Part shown: positions 54,654-64,000 of the stretch, piece after piece | How the letters are laid out: every line of letters starts with the position of its first letter | Numbering within the stretch: the first letter of the stretch is position 1 | From: Raffaelea ambrosiae | Lineage: Eukaryota > Ascomycota > Sordariomycetes > Ophiostomatales > Ophiostomataceae | Direction: 5' to 3' | DNA: 64,000 nucleotides | NCBI GenBank assembly: GCA_002778195.1 | Contig: PCDI01000016.1 | Location: 858,770-922,769 of the forward strand | The notes under the pieces: model-generated | The model's database searches: none | Told to the model about the DNA's origin: nothing | What the model saw: only the letters and a program-made list of their open reading frames with translations | Program-made: the position numbers and the translations under genes

Positions 54654-56465
54654 TTTGGGGGAAGGTGGCGGCAGGCGAAGCGAGTGTGGGTAGCGTTGTC
54701 GCCGAAGCTTGAGTTTTGCGATTCTGGCGAAGCTGGCGATACTTGGTAGCGCCTCCAAAACGGCGTCAAGAATTGCCCTCAGCAGCCTTGGTGGATGGTC
54801 TCCGCGCGTTCCGGCAGCTGCAGCTGCAGCTGAAGTGTCGACTGCGCAAAAGGGGCGACCGAAGCGCGTATCTTCCTTCGTATCTAGCGACTGCGGCTGA
54901 CTGGCGTCGGTACTTCCAGCAAACCGAACGAGGAACCAGGGGAAGCGACAGGTCAACGAGGCCGGCAATGGGATCCAGGAACGGAGGGAAAACGAACGTG
55001 GCGAAGAAACAAAGAACGAGAGACTGGAAAAGAAAAAAAAGAGAAAAAGACAAAAAAAAGAGAGAGAGAGAGCCGGCGCTGCTCGTAGACAAAGAGAAAT
55101 GCCCGCTGGCAATAGACGTAGCGCACCGACTGGGAAAAGGCTGAAAAACGCCCTCTCTTGGCAATTATTGGCCACTGATTGTGCTCTGGTATTTTTGAAC
55201 GGTTCCTTTCTGGTTCTGGCCTTGTCCGTTTCGGTCTGCCATTGAGATAGCTGGCGCGCTAGTCCGGTTTAGGCAGCACTGGGAGGACGGCCTGCCAGGA
55301 AGGCAAATGTTAGTGGAGGGCCTTGGAGGGAATCTCGGAGTCTTAGTGAGGTTGGGCCCGAGGGTTGCGGCAAAAGCGCACCAAAAACGTGCAATACGAG
55401 CACACGGGTGGCAGCCAGGATCTGGCGGCAGAAACCTACCAGAGGTAAGATGTACTTTTTGCAACAAAGCGGTATACCGATGCGTACATGGGTAGCTATC
55501 CCAGCTGTTCGATCACTGCAGGACGGCGGATCCGTGCGGGAGACGTGTTGAATGAATCCCTTTTGACGGTTTGACGGCCGCCGCTCTCGCTAGTCGTGTC
55601 TTGTCCCTGCAAGATGCTGTCTCGCATCAGAGGCCGTTTGCCGTGCTCGGCAGCCGCATGGTGATTAGGAAGCAGGTCGTCGATTGCTTGGCCGGTTCAC
55701 TAATCTGCTGTCGTCGGCCGGACTCCATGCCACTGGCGGTGGCCTGGATTGCTTAGCAGAGTGGAGGGCATTGGAAAGCCAGAGGGGACCAGAGAGCAAA
55801 GCCTCGGTCGGCAGGCCGGCAGAGCCGGCGGTGGTACACCGTGCTGGTCAAATTGGCGGAGCCATCACACGTACGAGCCCGCCAGGCAAGACAGCCAGTG
55901 CAGGTCTTATCGCTGCACGGATAAGTGCTCTGCGGACGCGGTTGGGGGGCTGTCGCAGCGTAAAGCGCACATGGTGTGTTCAGACAGCAGAGGCAGTGAG
56001 AATGAAGCTGCGAGCAAGAACTGGTGATGCTCACGGCTGCTTTCCGCGGAACATTTTTTGTCTCTTTTTTGTCTCTTTTTTTTTTTTTGGTCAGGGCGCT
56101 GCCCGGCCGCTCCTTCCCTGAACCTCGCTTCGTTGTTGCCGTGCAGGGACCACTGTTCGCTGCCCGTGGGCGAGCCAAACAATTTTCTGCGGGGAAAGCC
56201 CGAGCGGGGAAACTGCCGTGAGGCGACTGCTGCGCAGGCCCAAACTAGCCCCAGGAGCCTCGGTAATGGCAGGCCGCGGCGCAATTATATATCCTCACGT
56301 CTGCCCTGCCGACCCTTTCCCCCCCCCAAAAGGCCAATCGCTGCCGTCCACCATCCCTACCTTTGACACTCTCGACGCTTCCGACACCTTTGCTCCCCTC
56401 GACCCCGTCCATCGCCGCCGCCCTCACACGCCCTCTAGAAGCACTGCTGCAGCTGTCCGCCCACA
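54654..56465. other. Divergent intergenic region
   Basis: Upstream region of GH128 (minus) and thiolase (plus). It contains purine tracts (55030-55075), a T run at 56080-56090 and TTATATAT at 56285-56292. Open frames at 55570-56120 show no domain or splice pattern. Confidence 0.45.
56285..56292 (+). promoter_or_regulatory. TATA element of thiolase gene
   Basis: TTATATAT lies ~175-180 bp upstream of the ATG at 56466, followed by C-rich and CT-rich leader sequence. Confidence 0.5.
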
Positions 56466-58248
56466 ATGGCTGAACGTCTCGGATCCATCCTGAAGCATCT
56501 GACGCCGGGTGGCAACCCGGTCTCGGCAATGTGAGTGCGAGCGATGCGTGCATGTGTTTTGTTGATTTGTTGGTTCTGCGGGTTCTTTTGGTTCTGTCGT
56601 CTTGATTCGTGCGTTTTTGTGCAGATGCATTTCATCTGGGCTGTTTGCTTCGTGTGCTTCTCTCTTTTTTTTTCTTTTTTTTTGTTGGTGTCGTGATGAT
56701 GTTGCTGTCTTGTCTGTTTTTGCCGGTCTTTGTTGTTTGTCCTCTCCTTCTTGCCTCTCTGTTGCCTTCCTCTCTTCTTCCTCTCTTTGCCCTGTCTTGC
56801 TTCCTCCCTCTAACTCTACCAGCACCGCCAAGAACCCCGACGACATCGTCATCACCCTCGCCATCCGCACGCCTCTCACAAAGGGCAAGAAGGGCGGCTT
56901 CAAGGACACGTCGCTCGAGTACATCATCTATGCCCTTCTCAAGCAGGTCAGGGAGCGCAGCAATATAGACCCTGCGCTGGTCGAGGACATTTGCCTTGGA
57001 AATGTATGTGGAGGCCTGTTCTCTGGAGATCTGTTCTCTGGAGATCTGTTCTCTGTTCTCCCCCGACCCGTTCTCACGAACTGGTCGCAGCTGCCCATAC
57101 CTTTTGCTATTCTCTTTGCTAACTATTCCTCCTCCAGGTCGGCTCCAACAAGCCCTCCTACCGGCTGCGCGCGGCTGCCCTCTCCGCCGGCTTCCCCAAC
57201 ACCACCGGCGCCTACGCGCTGAACCGCTTCTGCTCGTCTGGTCTCAAGGCCGCCGCCGACATTGCCAACTCCATCTCGGCCGGCGACATCGAGGTCGGCA
57301 TTGCCGTTGGTGCCGAGTCCATGACCATTGGCGGCGACGCACTGGATGAACCCTTTGACGAGGAGGTCACCAAGCACAGCCAGGAAGCCGTCGACAGCCA
57401 GATGCCCATGGGCTGGACCAGCGAGAACGTGTCGCGCGACTTTGGCATCACCCGCGAGGAGATGGACCGCTACGCTGTCGAGAGCTTCCGCCGCGCCGAG
57501 CAGGCCCAGAAGGACGGCCTCTTTGCCGACGAGATCGTGCCCATCACCACCCGCATCAAGGATGCCGACGGCAATTGGAAAGAGGTCACCCTGTCCCGCG
57601 ACGAGGGCATCCGCCCGGGCACCACCTTCGAGGCTCTGTCCAAGATCCGTGTGGCCTTCCCGCAGTACGGCCCGACCACGACCGGCGGCAACGCCAGCCA
57701 GGTCACTGATGGAGGTGAGTGAGCATTGGTGGTTGTGGTGGTGGTGGCTGTTTTTTGGTCACGTGTTCTTGCTTTCAACTTGACATTTGTCAACTTTTTC
57801 AACATGTTACTAACTCTGTCCAGCTGCCGCTGTCCTCCTCATGAAGCGCTCCACTGCCGTCAAGCTCGGTCAGCCCATCATCGCCAAGTACGTCGGCAGC
57901 ACCGTGGCCGGCTTGGCGCCTCGCATCATGGGCATTGGCCCGACCCTGGCCATCCCCAAGCTTCTGAGCCAGTACAACCTGACCCTCGCCGACATTGACG
58001 TCATCGAGGTCAACGAGGCCTTTGCCAGCATGGCTGTCTACACCCGCGACAAACTTGGCCTTGACTGGGCCAAGATGAACCCCCGTGGCGGTGCCATTGC
58101 CCTCGGTCACCCGCTCGGCGCCACCGGTGCCCGCCAGATCGTCACCGGCCTGAGCGAGCTGCGCCGGCAAAAGAAGAAAATCCTGCTGACCAGCATGTGC
58201 ATTGGCACCGGCATGGGCATGGCTGGTCTGTTTGTGAACGAGCAATAG
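56466..58248 (+). CDS. POT1: Peroxisomal 3-ketoacyl-CoA thiolase, 415 aa
   Basis: Model: join(56466..56530, 56823..57003, 57138..57714, 57824..58248), 1248 nt in phase. The N-terminus MAERLGSILKHL contains a PTS2 signal (R4-L5-x5-H11-L12), so it is imported into peroxisomes by Pex7. The nucleophile C114 is in ALNRFCSSGLKA. The other thiolase motifs are present: NEAFAS, GGAIALGHPLGATGARQ (His) and MCIGTGMGMAG (second Cys). The enzyme catalyses the last step of beta-oxidation, splitting 3-ketoacyl-CoA with CoA to acetyl-CoA and a shortened acyl-CoA. Length matches yeast Pot1 (417 aa). The first exon encodes essentially only the targeting peptide and is separated by a 292-nt, T-rich intron. Confidence 0.94.
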
Positions 58249-60869
58249 GTGTGGAGAGGAACGAGAAAGGAGAAAGGGGGGAGCTGTGGTTCGATGATGA
58301 TCCTGGGATACATCTCTCGCATTTGTATGTGTTCTTGTACATGGCACAAGTTGGGAAAGCATTTCGTGCCACACTGTCTCTGGGTAGTCAAAATCTGTCT
58401 CATGTATATCTGTAAATCAAAAGCAAAGTTCGCATGCCGCCCAAGTCTGGATCAAAGAACAATAGTGTACCCCCAATTCTCACAATCTAATTTCTCGGCT
58501 GTCTCCATTTACGCCCGGCTAACGAGCGATGCTCTGTTATCTGAATATGTAGATTAGATATCGTGGACGGTCTCGGAAGCATGGTGGTGAGTTTCCTGGT
58601 CTTTGTAGTTCAACACGGCCATGAGGTTGGTATGTTGGGACGTGTGCTTCTGGATGAGACAATACAGTATTCTCGTGACTTTCCTAGACACATTAGAACA
58701 GATCCACATACAAGTCGACGGGCTTGGTTTTGGTATACGATAATATATTCCATGCTTATCCGCCATTCCCATCTTTCTTCGCCAGAGCTAGTAAACTAAC
58801 TAGTGCCCAAATGTAGATAGAGGATTGCTGCCATCCTGTAACAAGATAAATTCAAAAGACCGCACAAGACACGCAAGCCACACAAGCAAGAAACCAGGTG
58901 AGTATAGGAAATAAAATTACATAGAAACTGATCCAGTAATAGTAATGATCCAAGCAGAAGACGGCAGGCAGTGGGAACAAATCCCGTGAACAAAAAAAAA
59001 CAAAATATCGCTAGATGTACGGTAAACATTAGGGTGTATAGGAAAAGAAGAAAATAAGGACAGAAATGAGTAAAAAGAAGCGGGTGCAAAGGACAGGAGC
59101 GAAAAGAAAGACAAGCCACACTACCACATCTCTATTCAGAGTCAACAAACAGAAACATAGTCAGGGCGACGTGAGGTAATAAGACAGCCAGGTGTAATAT
59201 GACGAAACAAAAAGAAAAACAAGAAAGCTTGGAACGCGTAATGCAAAACGTCAAGTAGATGCAAACTATCAGGCCACCATAATGAAAAAAGAAACGGAAG
59301 GCCAACGAAAGTCCAAAAAGGTTAAACCAGATAAGAGAAAAAGAAAGCCGATTTCCAACGGCAACAGAAGAAGAAAGCATACCCGGTCCTGTACGCCGAA
59401 AACAATATATGAACCAGCTTTGATAGGCGCGAGAGGAAAAGAAGAAGAAAAAAGAGAAAAAAGAAAAGTGTTGCACCGCCCATCTCCTGTCGATACAGGG
59501 TGTTCGACCCGTGACCGGCAGATGGTGTCTCAGCCAAGCCCGCAAGGCCAAAGGTATGATTAGTCGACAGCATCCTGCAGAGCAAAGCCAGAAACCACGC
59601 GCGCGCCGTCCCTTCCGCCATGTTTTGCATTGCATTATGAACCTGCTGCTGCGCAACGCCAGCTGCAGGGTGGGCGGCGCCATGTTTCGCTGCACTCCTC
59701 CTTGCCGTGTTCTCCGTGCCGTGTGTTCATCGGACCAGCACGGACATCTGCCACTGTCTGCTTTTTTTGGACCCCATGACCCACTGGCAGTGTCTGTGGA
59801 ATAGAGGGTGTGTGGACATGCAAACGCCGGGTGGTGCTGGTGCTGAGGAGAGCACTTGAAAGAGAAAACGAAGGGGAAGCTTTGCTGCAAGGCAATATCC
59901 GAGAAGGGGAGGGGTGGGTTTAGTAAAAAAAAAAAACACAAAAAAACAAGACAAAGCGAAGAGAGGGAGGTGTGGCAGAGCAAGTGAGCAGGGTAGGTAG
60001 GCCATAGGAAAGCAGTGAGGAAAGGCGCTGCGAGGCTTCGGTTGCACCTGATGTTGATAGGCCAGGCGGCACATGGACTGCAAGCCCGGGTTGTGCCTAA
60101 TCCGTATTGTTGAGGGGGGTGTGGCTTGTATCGTGATTGGACTGGTGTTGGGACACCTGACCGGCCAATGCCCACCCTCCATTTCAACGACCATGTCGAT
60201 TTTTGACGTCCATTTCAGACTGAGGACGAGGCCCCCTTCCCTTTCCTTACTTTCCTCCACCACCAACAACGTCCCTGTCGTCATGGCTTGCGATGGTGCG
60301 CGCGTCCTGTCGCGTTTCCGGCGTGGCCTCTTCGGTGCCGCTGTCTCGTATCCAAGATGCCAAGAAGATCAAATGGGGCATCACCGCGACTCCAAAATCC
60401 GGGAAAAAAAAAAAAACATGACCCCGACCATGCACCCTCCCTTTGGTTTCGACATGCACCCGTGCTGGAGAGGTTGCAATTGCACGTCCTTGATGTCCAT
60501 AGACTGCGATAAGAGCCGTCATCTGTCGACAAGCTTGCATGGGTCGCAGATCATCTGATCCTTGCAAGTCTGTTCAGTGGTGGCCTCCCTTGCTTGATGT
60601 GAGCCTTGCTCACGTCACATCGCCACAACTGTGTCGCAAGGCAGCACACACAGACCACCCTCTTTTTTTTTATCTTTCTGCCCACACAGCTCGTAGCAAG
60701 GCTCCAATGTGCCGTATTGCCCCGCTGCCTCAGCACCCAAGCACAGTTGCAAAAAGGCTGTCACCAGGCAGCCATAATATGCCGAACATGGTGTGCCCGA
60801 CACGAGGTTAAGTGTGTATGTGTGTGTGTGTGTGTGTGTGTCCGTGGGCGTGTGTCTCCATTGCGTGCC
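58249..60869. other. 2.6-kb intergenic region between convergent genes
   Basis: 3' flanks of the thiolase (plus) and medA-type (minus) genes. It is AT- and purine-rich on the top strand (58950-59470), with a (GT)n run near 60812-60842. A 351-codon frame on the minus strand is composed of Phe/Ser/Leu-rich translated pyrimidine tract and is not believable. Confidence 0.5.
60812..60842. repeat. (GT)n microsatellite
   Basis: About 14 GT units with one interruption (TGTATG), just beyond the stop codon of the medA-type gene and thus likely in its 3' UTR. Confidence 0.9.
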
Positions 60870-63606
60870 CTAGGCACGCTGGGGACTCGGTCCATAGCCT
60901 GTGCTATACAGCTGACCAGGATGGCCCTGGTGGTGATGGCCATTCGTATAGGACGCGCCAGTGCTGGCTGAGCCGTCGTAGGCATCCCACCGACTGAGGC
61001 CGGGGCCACCATGGCTGAGGGATGAAGCCGCTGTTGGGGCAGTGCTAGCAGTGGTGCCCTGGGTGGTAGCGCTTGACGAGACAGGAAGTACCGAGCCAAA
61101 ACTATGGGGTTGGCGATGCTGGTGGCTGTATGAATGAGCGGCAGGCGCAGCAGATGGGTGGGTGGCGTTGCGACTGTCGTACGTGGCAGAAAGAGACCCC
61201 ATGCGTAGGCCTGATCCCGAAGGCGACACAGGCTTGGCCACGGCAGAGCCTGGCGACATGGCACGCCCCGAAGCACCTCCTGCGTAGGTCATCCACGACG
61301 CCCCGGACAGGGATCTGGGGCTGGCCAGAGAGTCTGAGGGATTGTGCCCGCTTGCCACGGTGACATAGCCGACCGTGTCGCTCGTTGTGGCAACAGAGCC
61401 GGGCGTGGGTGGCAGGGCCTGGTACTGGGCTCCCAGGTTGATTGGAGCCATCATATGGTGATTTGGAGCCATGGAACCTGGGGAGGAGGAAGGCTGAAGA
61501 ATCGAAGACGGGCTGGCGCTGTACTTGGAGATGATCTTCTTGAGGGCCTGGCCAAGAATTTTCCAGGGGAAGACCTTGACGTCCTTCTCGATGGTGCGCG
61601 GCTTGGGGGCTCCAAAGGCCATGATGAGTTTGAAAAAGTTCTCACTTTCGGCCTTGGCCTTGCTGACGGTGAACGGCTTGAAGCCCTCGAGATTGCGGCG
61701 GATGCGGTTCTTCTCTTCTACGGAGAAGCGGGCAGGTGCAGCAACCAGCTGCTCCAGGAGGTTGATCGTATCGACAGACGTGACAAAGCACTCTTGCTTC
61801 TCGGCCCAGTAAATGCAGCTGATGCAGATGCTGTTGGGCGGTCGCTCGTTGACTGGCACGGGCCGGAAGGTCGTCTCGAGGTGGCTGCCATTCTGCTTTT
61901 TCCGAAACAGGACGATACGGCGCCCGTTGTTCCACTCCTCGGGCGTCCAGTCCTGTGCCATGGTGTCCAGGTTGCCCATGATGGACAGCACGGCCTTGGT
62001 TGGGTAGCCGCTCCACTGGCTGCTGCCGTAGCCGCCGGCCCCGCCGATGCCATTCATGGGGCCGGGGGAGCTGATTTGGATGGTGCTTGTCCGAATCAGC
62101 TGCGGAGCGGAGCCGTGGGAAGGTGCTGGTAATGGTGCTGACAAGGGTGGGCGGGTCATGGAGGACGTGCTGTGGGCATGTGCGATGGAGTGGCTCCGGC
62201 CGATGCCGCCATAGCGGTCGTGGTGGTGGTGATGCGACTGGTGGTGGTGGCTCAGGCCGCCATACGTGTTCCAGCTCGGACTGGCAGAGGGTGCACGGAG
62301 AGGCGGAGGCGGTGCCGCACGGGTGAAGCCGTCCGAGAAGGAGGCGCTGCGGTATGCGCCGAGCATTCCGGTGTTGTCCTGGCTGTAGGGATTGGCGGTG
62401 GCAGCGGCAAAGTTGGTCTGCACGTCTTGGCCTTGGTGAGCAACGGCGGCAACGGCAGCAGGATCGGTGGCGGGATCGACCGCAGCCGGTGGATACGGAA
62501 AGCTATTTGTACCTGCATCATGCGGCAGCTGGTTGCCAACCTGGCTGGGGCTGCTGCTCGTGGACGTCTGTGTAGTCAGCTGCGGCGGGCTCCCGCCTTG
62601 TCCAGGTGATAGGGGGGATGGCCTTCGCGTGACATTCTCTGGCACGGTCGGTGCAGAAGTGTCATCTGCAGCACCGTTCGCGGATGACGTGTGTGGCCCG
62701 CCAGACACGTCCTGGTAGACAAACGCGTGCACGACGGGCACGCGTGCGATTTCTTCGCCGCTGGGGTTCTCGATGATCAGAGTCAAAGGAACGCTGCTTG
62801 GCGAAGCACTGTTCGTTACCATGAACTGCGGCGCGGCAGCGGAGACAATGTAGCTGAGGCCGTCCTGGCTGACGGCCTCTTTGACGACGTCTGCGTGGCA
62901 CTTTTGCGTGCCAAATGAGAGCCAGACATAAGGTGCAGGTGCTGTGATGGCCATGAGGTCGTACTGGCTGGACACTTTGAGTTCGACCCGTGTCCCGGCT
63001 CCACCAACGGTCGGGCTGCAGGAGATGATAGACACATGCTGTGGTGAAGATCCCAGTGTCATGTACGGGCCTGGTTGGGGATTCGCCCCGAAGGTGAGGC
63101 TGGCGAGCTGGGGCGCGGCATTGTCGGGCTGCTGGGGAGGGAATGCCTGTGATGTGTATGACGGGTATGTTGTTTCTGGGAAGCCTGGATGCGAAAAGGG
63201 AGGTGTTAGTTGCATCTGTCCATCTGTCTGGCTGCCAGCGGACGGCTGACGATGCCTACCATGCATCGGGGCTGGCTTCGTTTTGTATGCAGCCATCGGC
63301 AGGAGCCCTGTTGGAGATTGATCCCGAAGGTCTCCTCCGTTTGCTCGGGCTGCTTCTTCTTCGTATCTCAGAGTCAGGGTCTCTGGAGATTCAACACTTT
63401 CATCCACGATGATGGGCCTCTGTGTATGAAAACTCGGCTGGCTGGGTCAGAAATCGTGCTTCGTAGTAGAGACAGGCTATGACGGTCCTCGTGGCTCTTG
63501 CTTCTCTATTACATTCAAGTTGTTGACCACGCATTCATAGATCAAGACACGATCGACGTACCTCGAAGACCTTGTAGAGAGGTTGTTGAAACTTGGAGTC
63601 AGACAT
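60870..63606 (-). CDS. medA: Medusa-type developmental regulator (MedA / Acr1 / Ren1 / acon-3 family), 839 aa
   Basis: Model: complement(join(60870..63184, 63260..63419, 63562..63606)), 2520 nt in phase. The 15-codon first exon (MSDSKFQQPLYKVFE) is followed by intron 1 (GTACGT to CACAG). Intron 2 (63185-63259, 75 nt, stop-free) has GTAGGC, CTAAC and CATCCAG. Residues ~120-220 form a beta-rich segment (VSIISCSPTVGGAGTRVELKV to PLTLIIENPSGEEIARVPVVHAFVYQDV), like an IPT/immunoglobulin fold. After a disordered region with His and Ser runs comes the family core (WTPEEWNNGRRIVLFRKKQ, ICISCIYWAEKQECFVTSVD, RRNLEGFKPFTVSKAK, VFPWKILGQALKKIISKYSAS). In other fungi this nuclear protein controls conidiophore development, sexual fruiting and adhesion. 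Confidence 0.85.
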
Positions 63607-64000
63607 GAGAAAAGCTGCAGGCTGGAGTGTGAAGTATTGTTTGAGAGGCAGGAGGAGAGAGGAGGAGTTAATAGGGGAAGGGAGATAGATGATCGAGGGT
63701 CTTAAGTTGTCTGACCCACTCCCTGCGTCACTCTCGAGCAACCGAGGGTACGACTGGAGTCCTGTGTAAGCTCCTGAACTTTGACAAGTGTTCCAGCACG
63801 TTGGGATTTTGAACAGAAAACAGGTAGGAAAAGTGGCTTGCAAAGGGACGACTAGGTGATCGTCACTCCGTTTGGTAGTACTAGGACACGGGAAAGCCAA
63901 GGGAGATAGAGGGAGACTGTGTCTGTGTGGATATGGGAGAGGGAGGATATGAGAGACAGAGACAGAGAGACAGAGAGACAGAGAGACAGAGAGACAGAGA
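63607..64000. other. Promoter/leader of the medA-type gene
   Basis: No gene. On the minus strand this is CT-rich, ending in the GAGACA microsatellite at the window edge. Confidence 0.5.
63950..64000. repeat. (GAGACA/AGAGACAG)n purine microsatellite at window edge
   Basis: Repeats of GAGACA then AGAGACAG continue to the last base, so the array probably extends past the window. On the sense strand of the medA-type gene it is a CT/TGTCTC tract. Confidence 0.85.

Noticed and set aside
59132..60187. 351-codon open frame on the minus strand
   Set aside because: It is composed largely of Phe, Ser, Leu and Cys from pyrimidine tracts in the 3' intergenic region. No signal peptide or regular membrane-segment pattern.

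Overview
This window is nuclear DNA of a filamentous ascomycete. The genes are GC-rich and interrupted by short (about 50-140 nt) introns with GTRNGT-type donors, CTRAC branch sites and pyrimidine-rich acceptors. Several products are typical of Pezizomycotina: a Medusa-type developmental regulator, two Zn2Cys6 factors, a GH45 endoglucanase, a GH128 glucanase and a PTS2 peroxisomal thiolase. Sordariomycetes is the most likely class, but I cannot name a genus. I saw no operon, phage, CRISPR or recognisable intact transposon, and no convincing tRNA.

Layout. 1-7.1 kb holds two low-complexity genes of unknown function and a secreted GH45 endoglucanase. 7.1-16.0 kb is gene-poor and rich in pyrimidine tracts, short tandem repeats (9-14 bp units) and a recurring TACTCGTA-like word. 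16.0-20.4 kb has a tiny secreted/GPI-type protein, a Nudix hydrolase with a poly-Asp insertion and an N-carbamoyl amino-acid hydrolase (beta-ureidopropionase type). 20.6-27.3 kb holds a divergent pair: a DUF7708/STAND-like protein with a degenerate P-loop, and an AAA+ ATPase with a DUF7025-type N-terminal region. They share a promoter of about 0.6 kb. 27.5-30.2 kb contains two degraded genes: a pepsin-family remnant without catalytic Asp motifs and a PEBP-like gene with a frameshift and an in-frame stop.

30.6-40.3 kb is mostly core metabolism and housekeeping: a zinc alcohol dehydrogenase, the ATRIP/Rad26/UvsD checkpoint protein, CDP-diacylglycerol synthase and spliceosomal SmE. 40.3-41.8 kb is an AT-richer stretch of broken ORFs. 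41.8-53.1 kb holds a secreted beta-propeller protein, an HSL-family alpha/beta hydrolase, a 2OG-Fe(II) dioxygenase and two Zn2Cys6 regulators, and may be a small catabolic or biosynthetic group. 53.5-64 kb holds a GPI-anchored GH128 glucanase, the peroxisomal 3-ketoacyl-CoA thiolase and the medA-type developmental regulator.

Exon models were built by hand from splice motifs and reading-frame phase. Every spliced model given sums to a whole number of codons. Family assignments come from recognised motifs, not from database searches.
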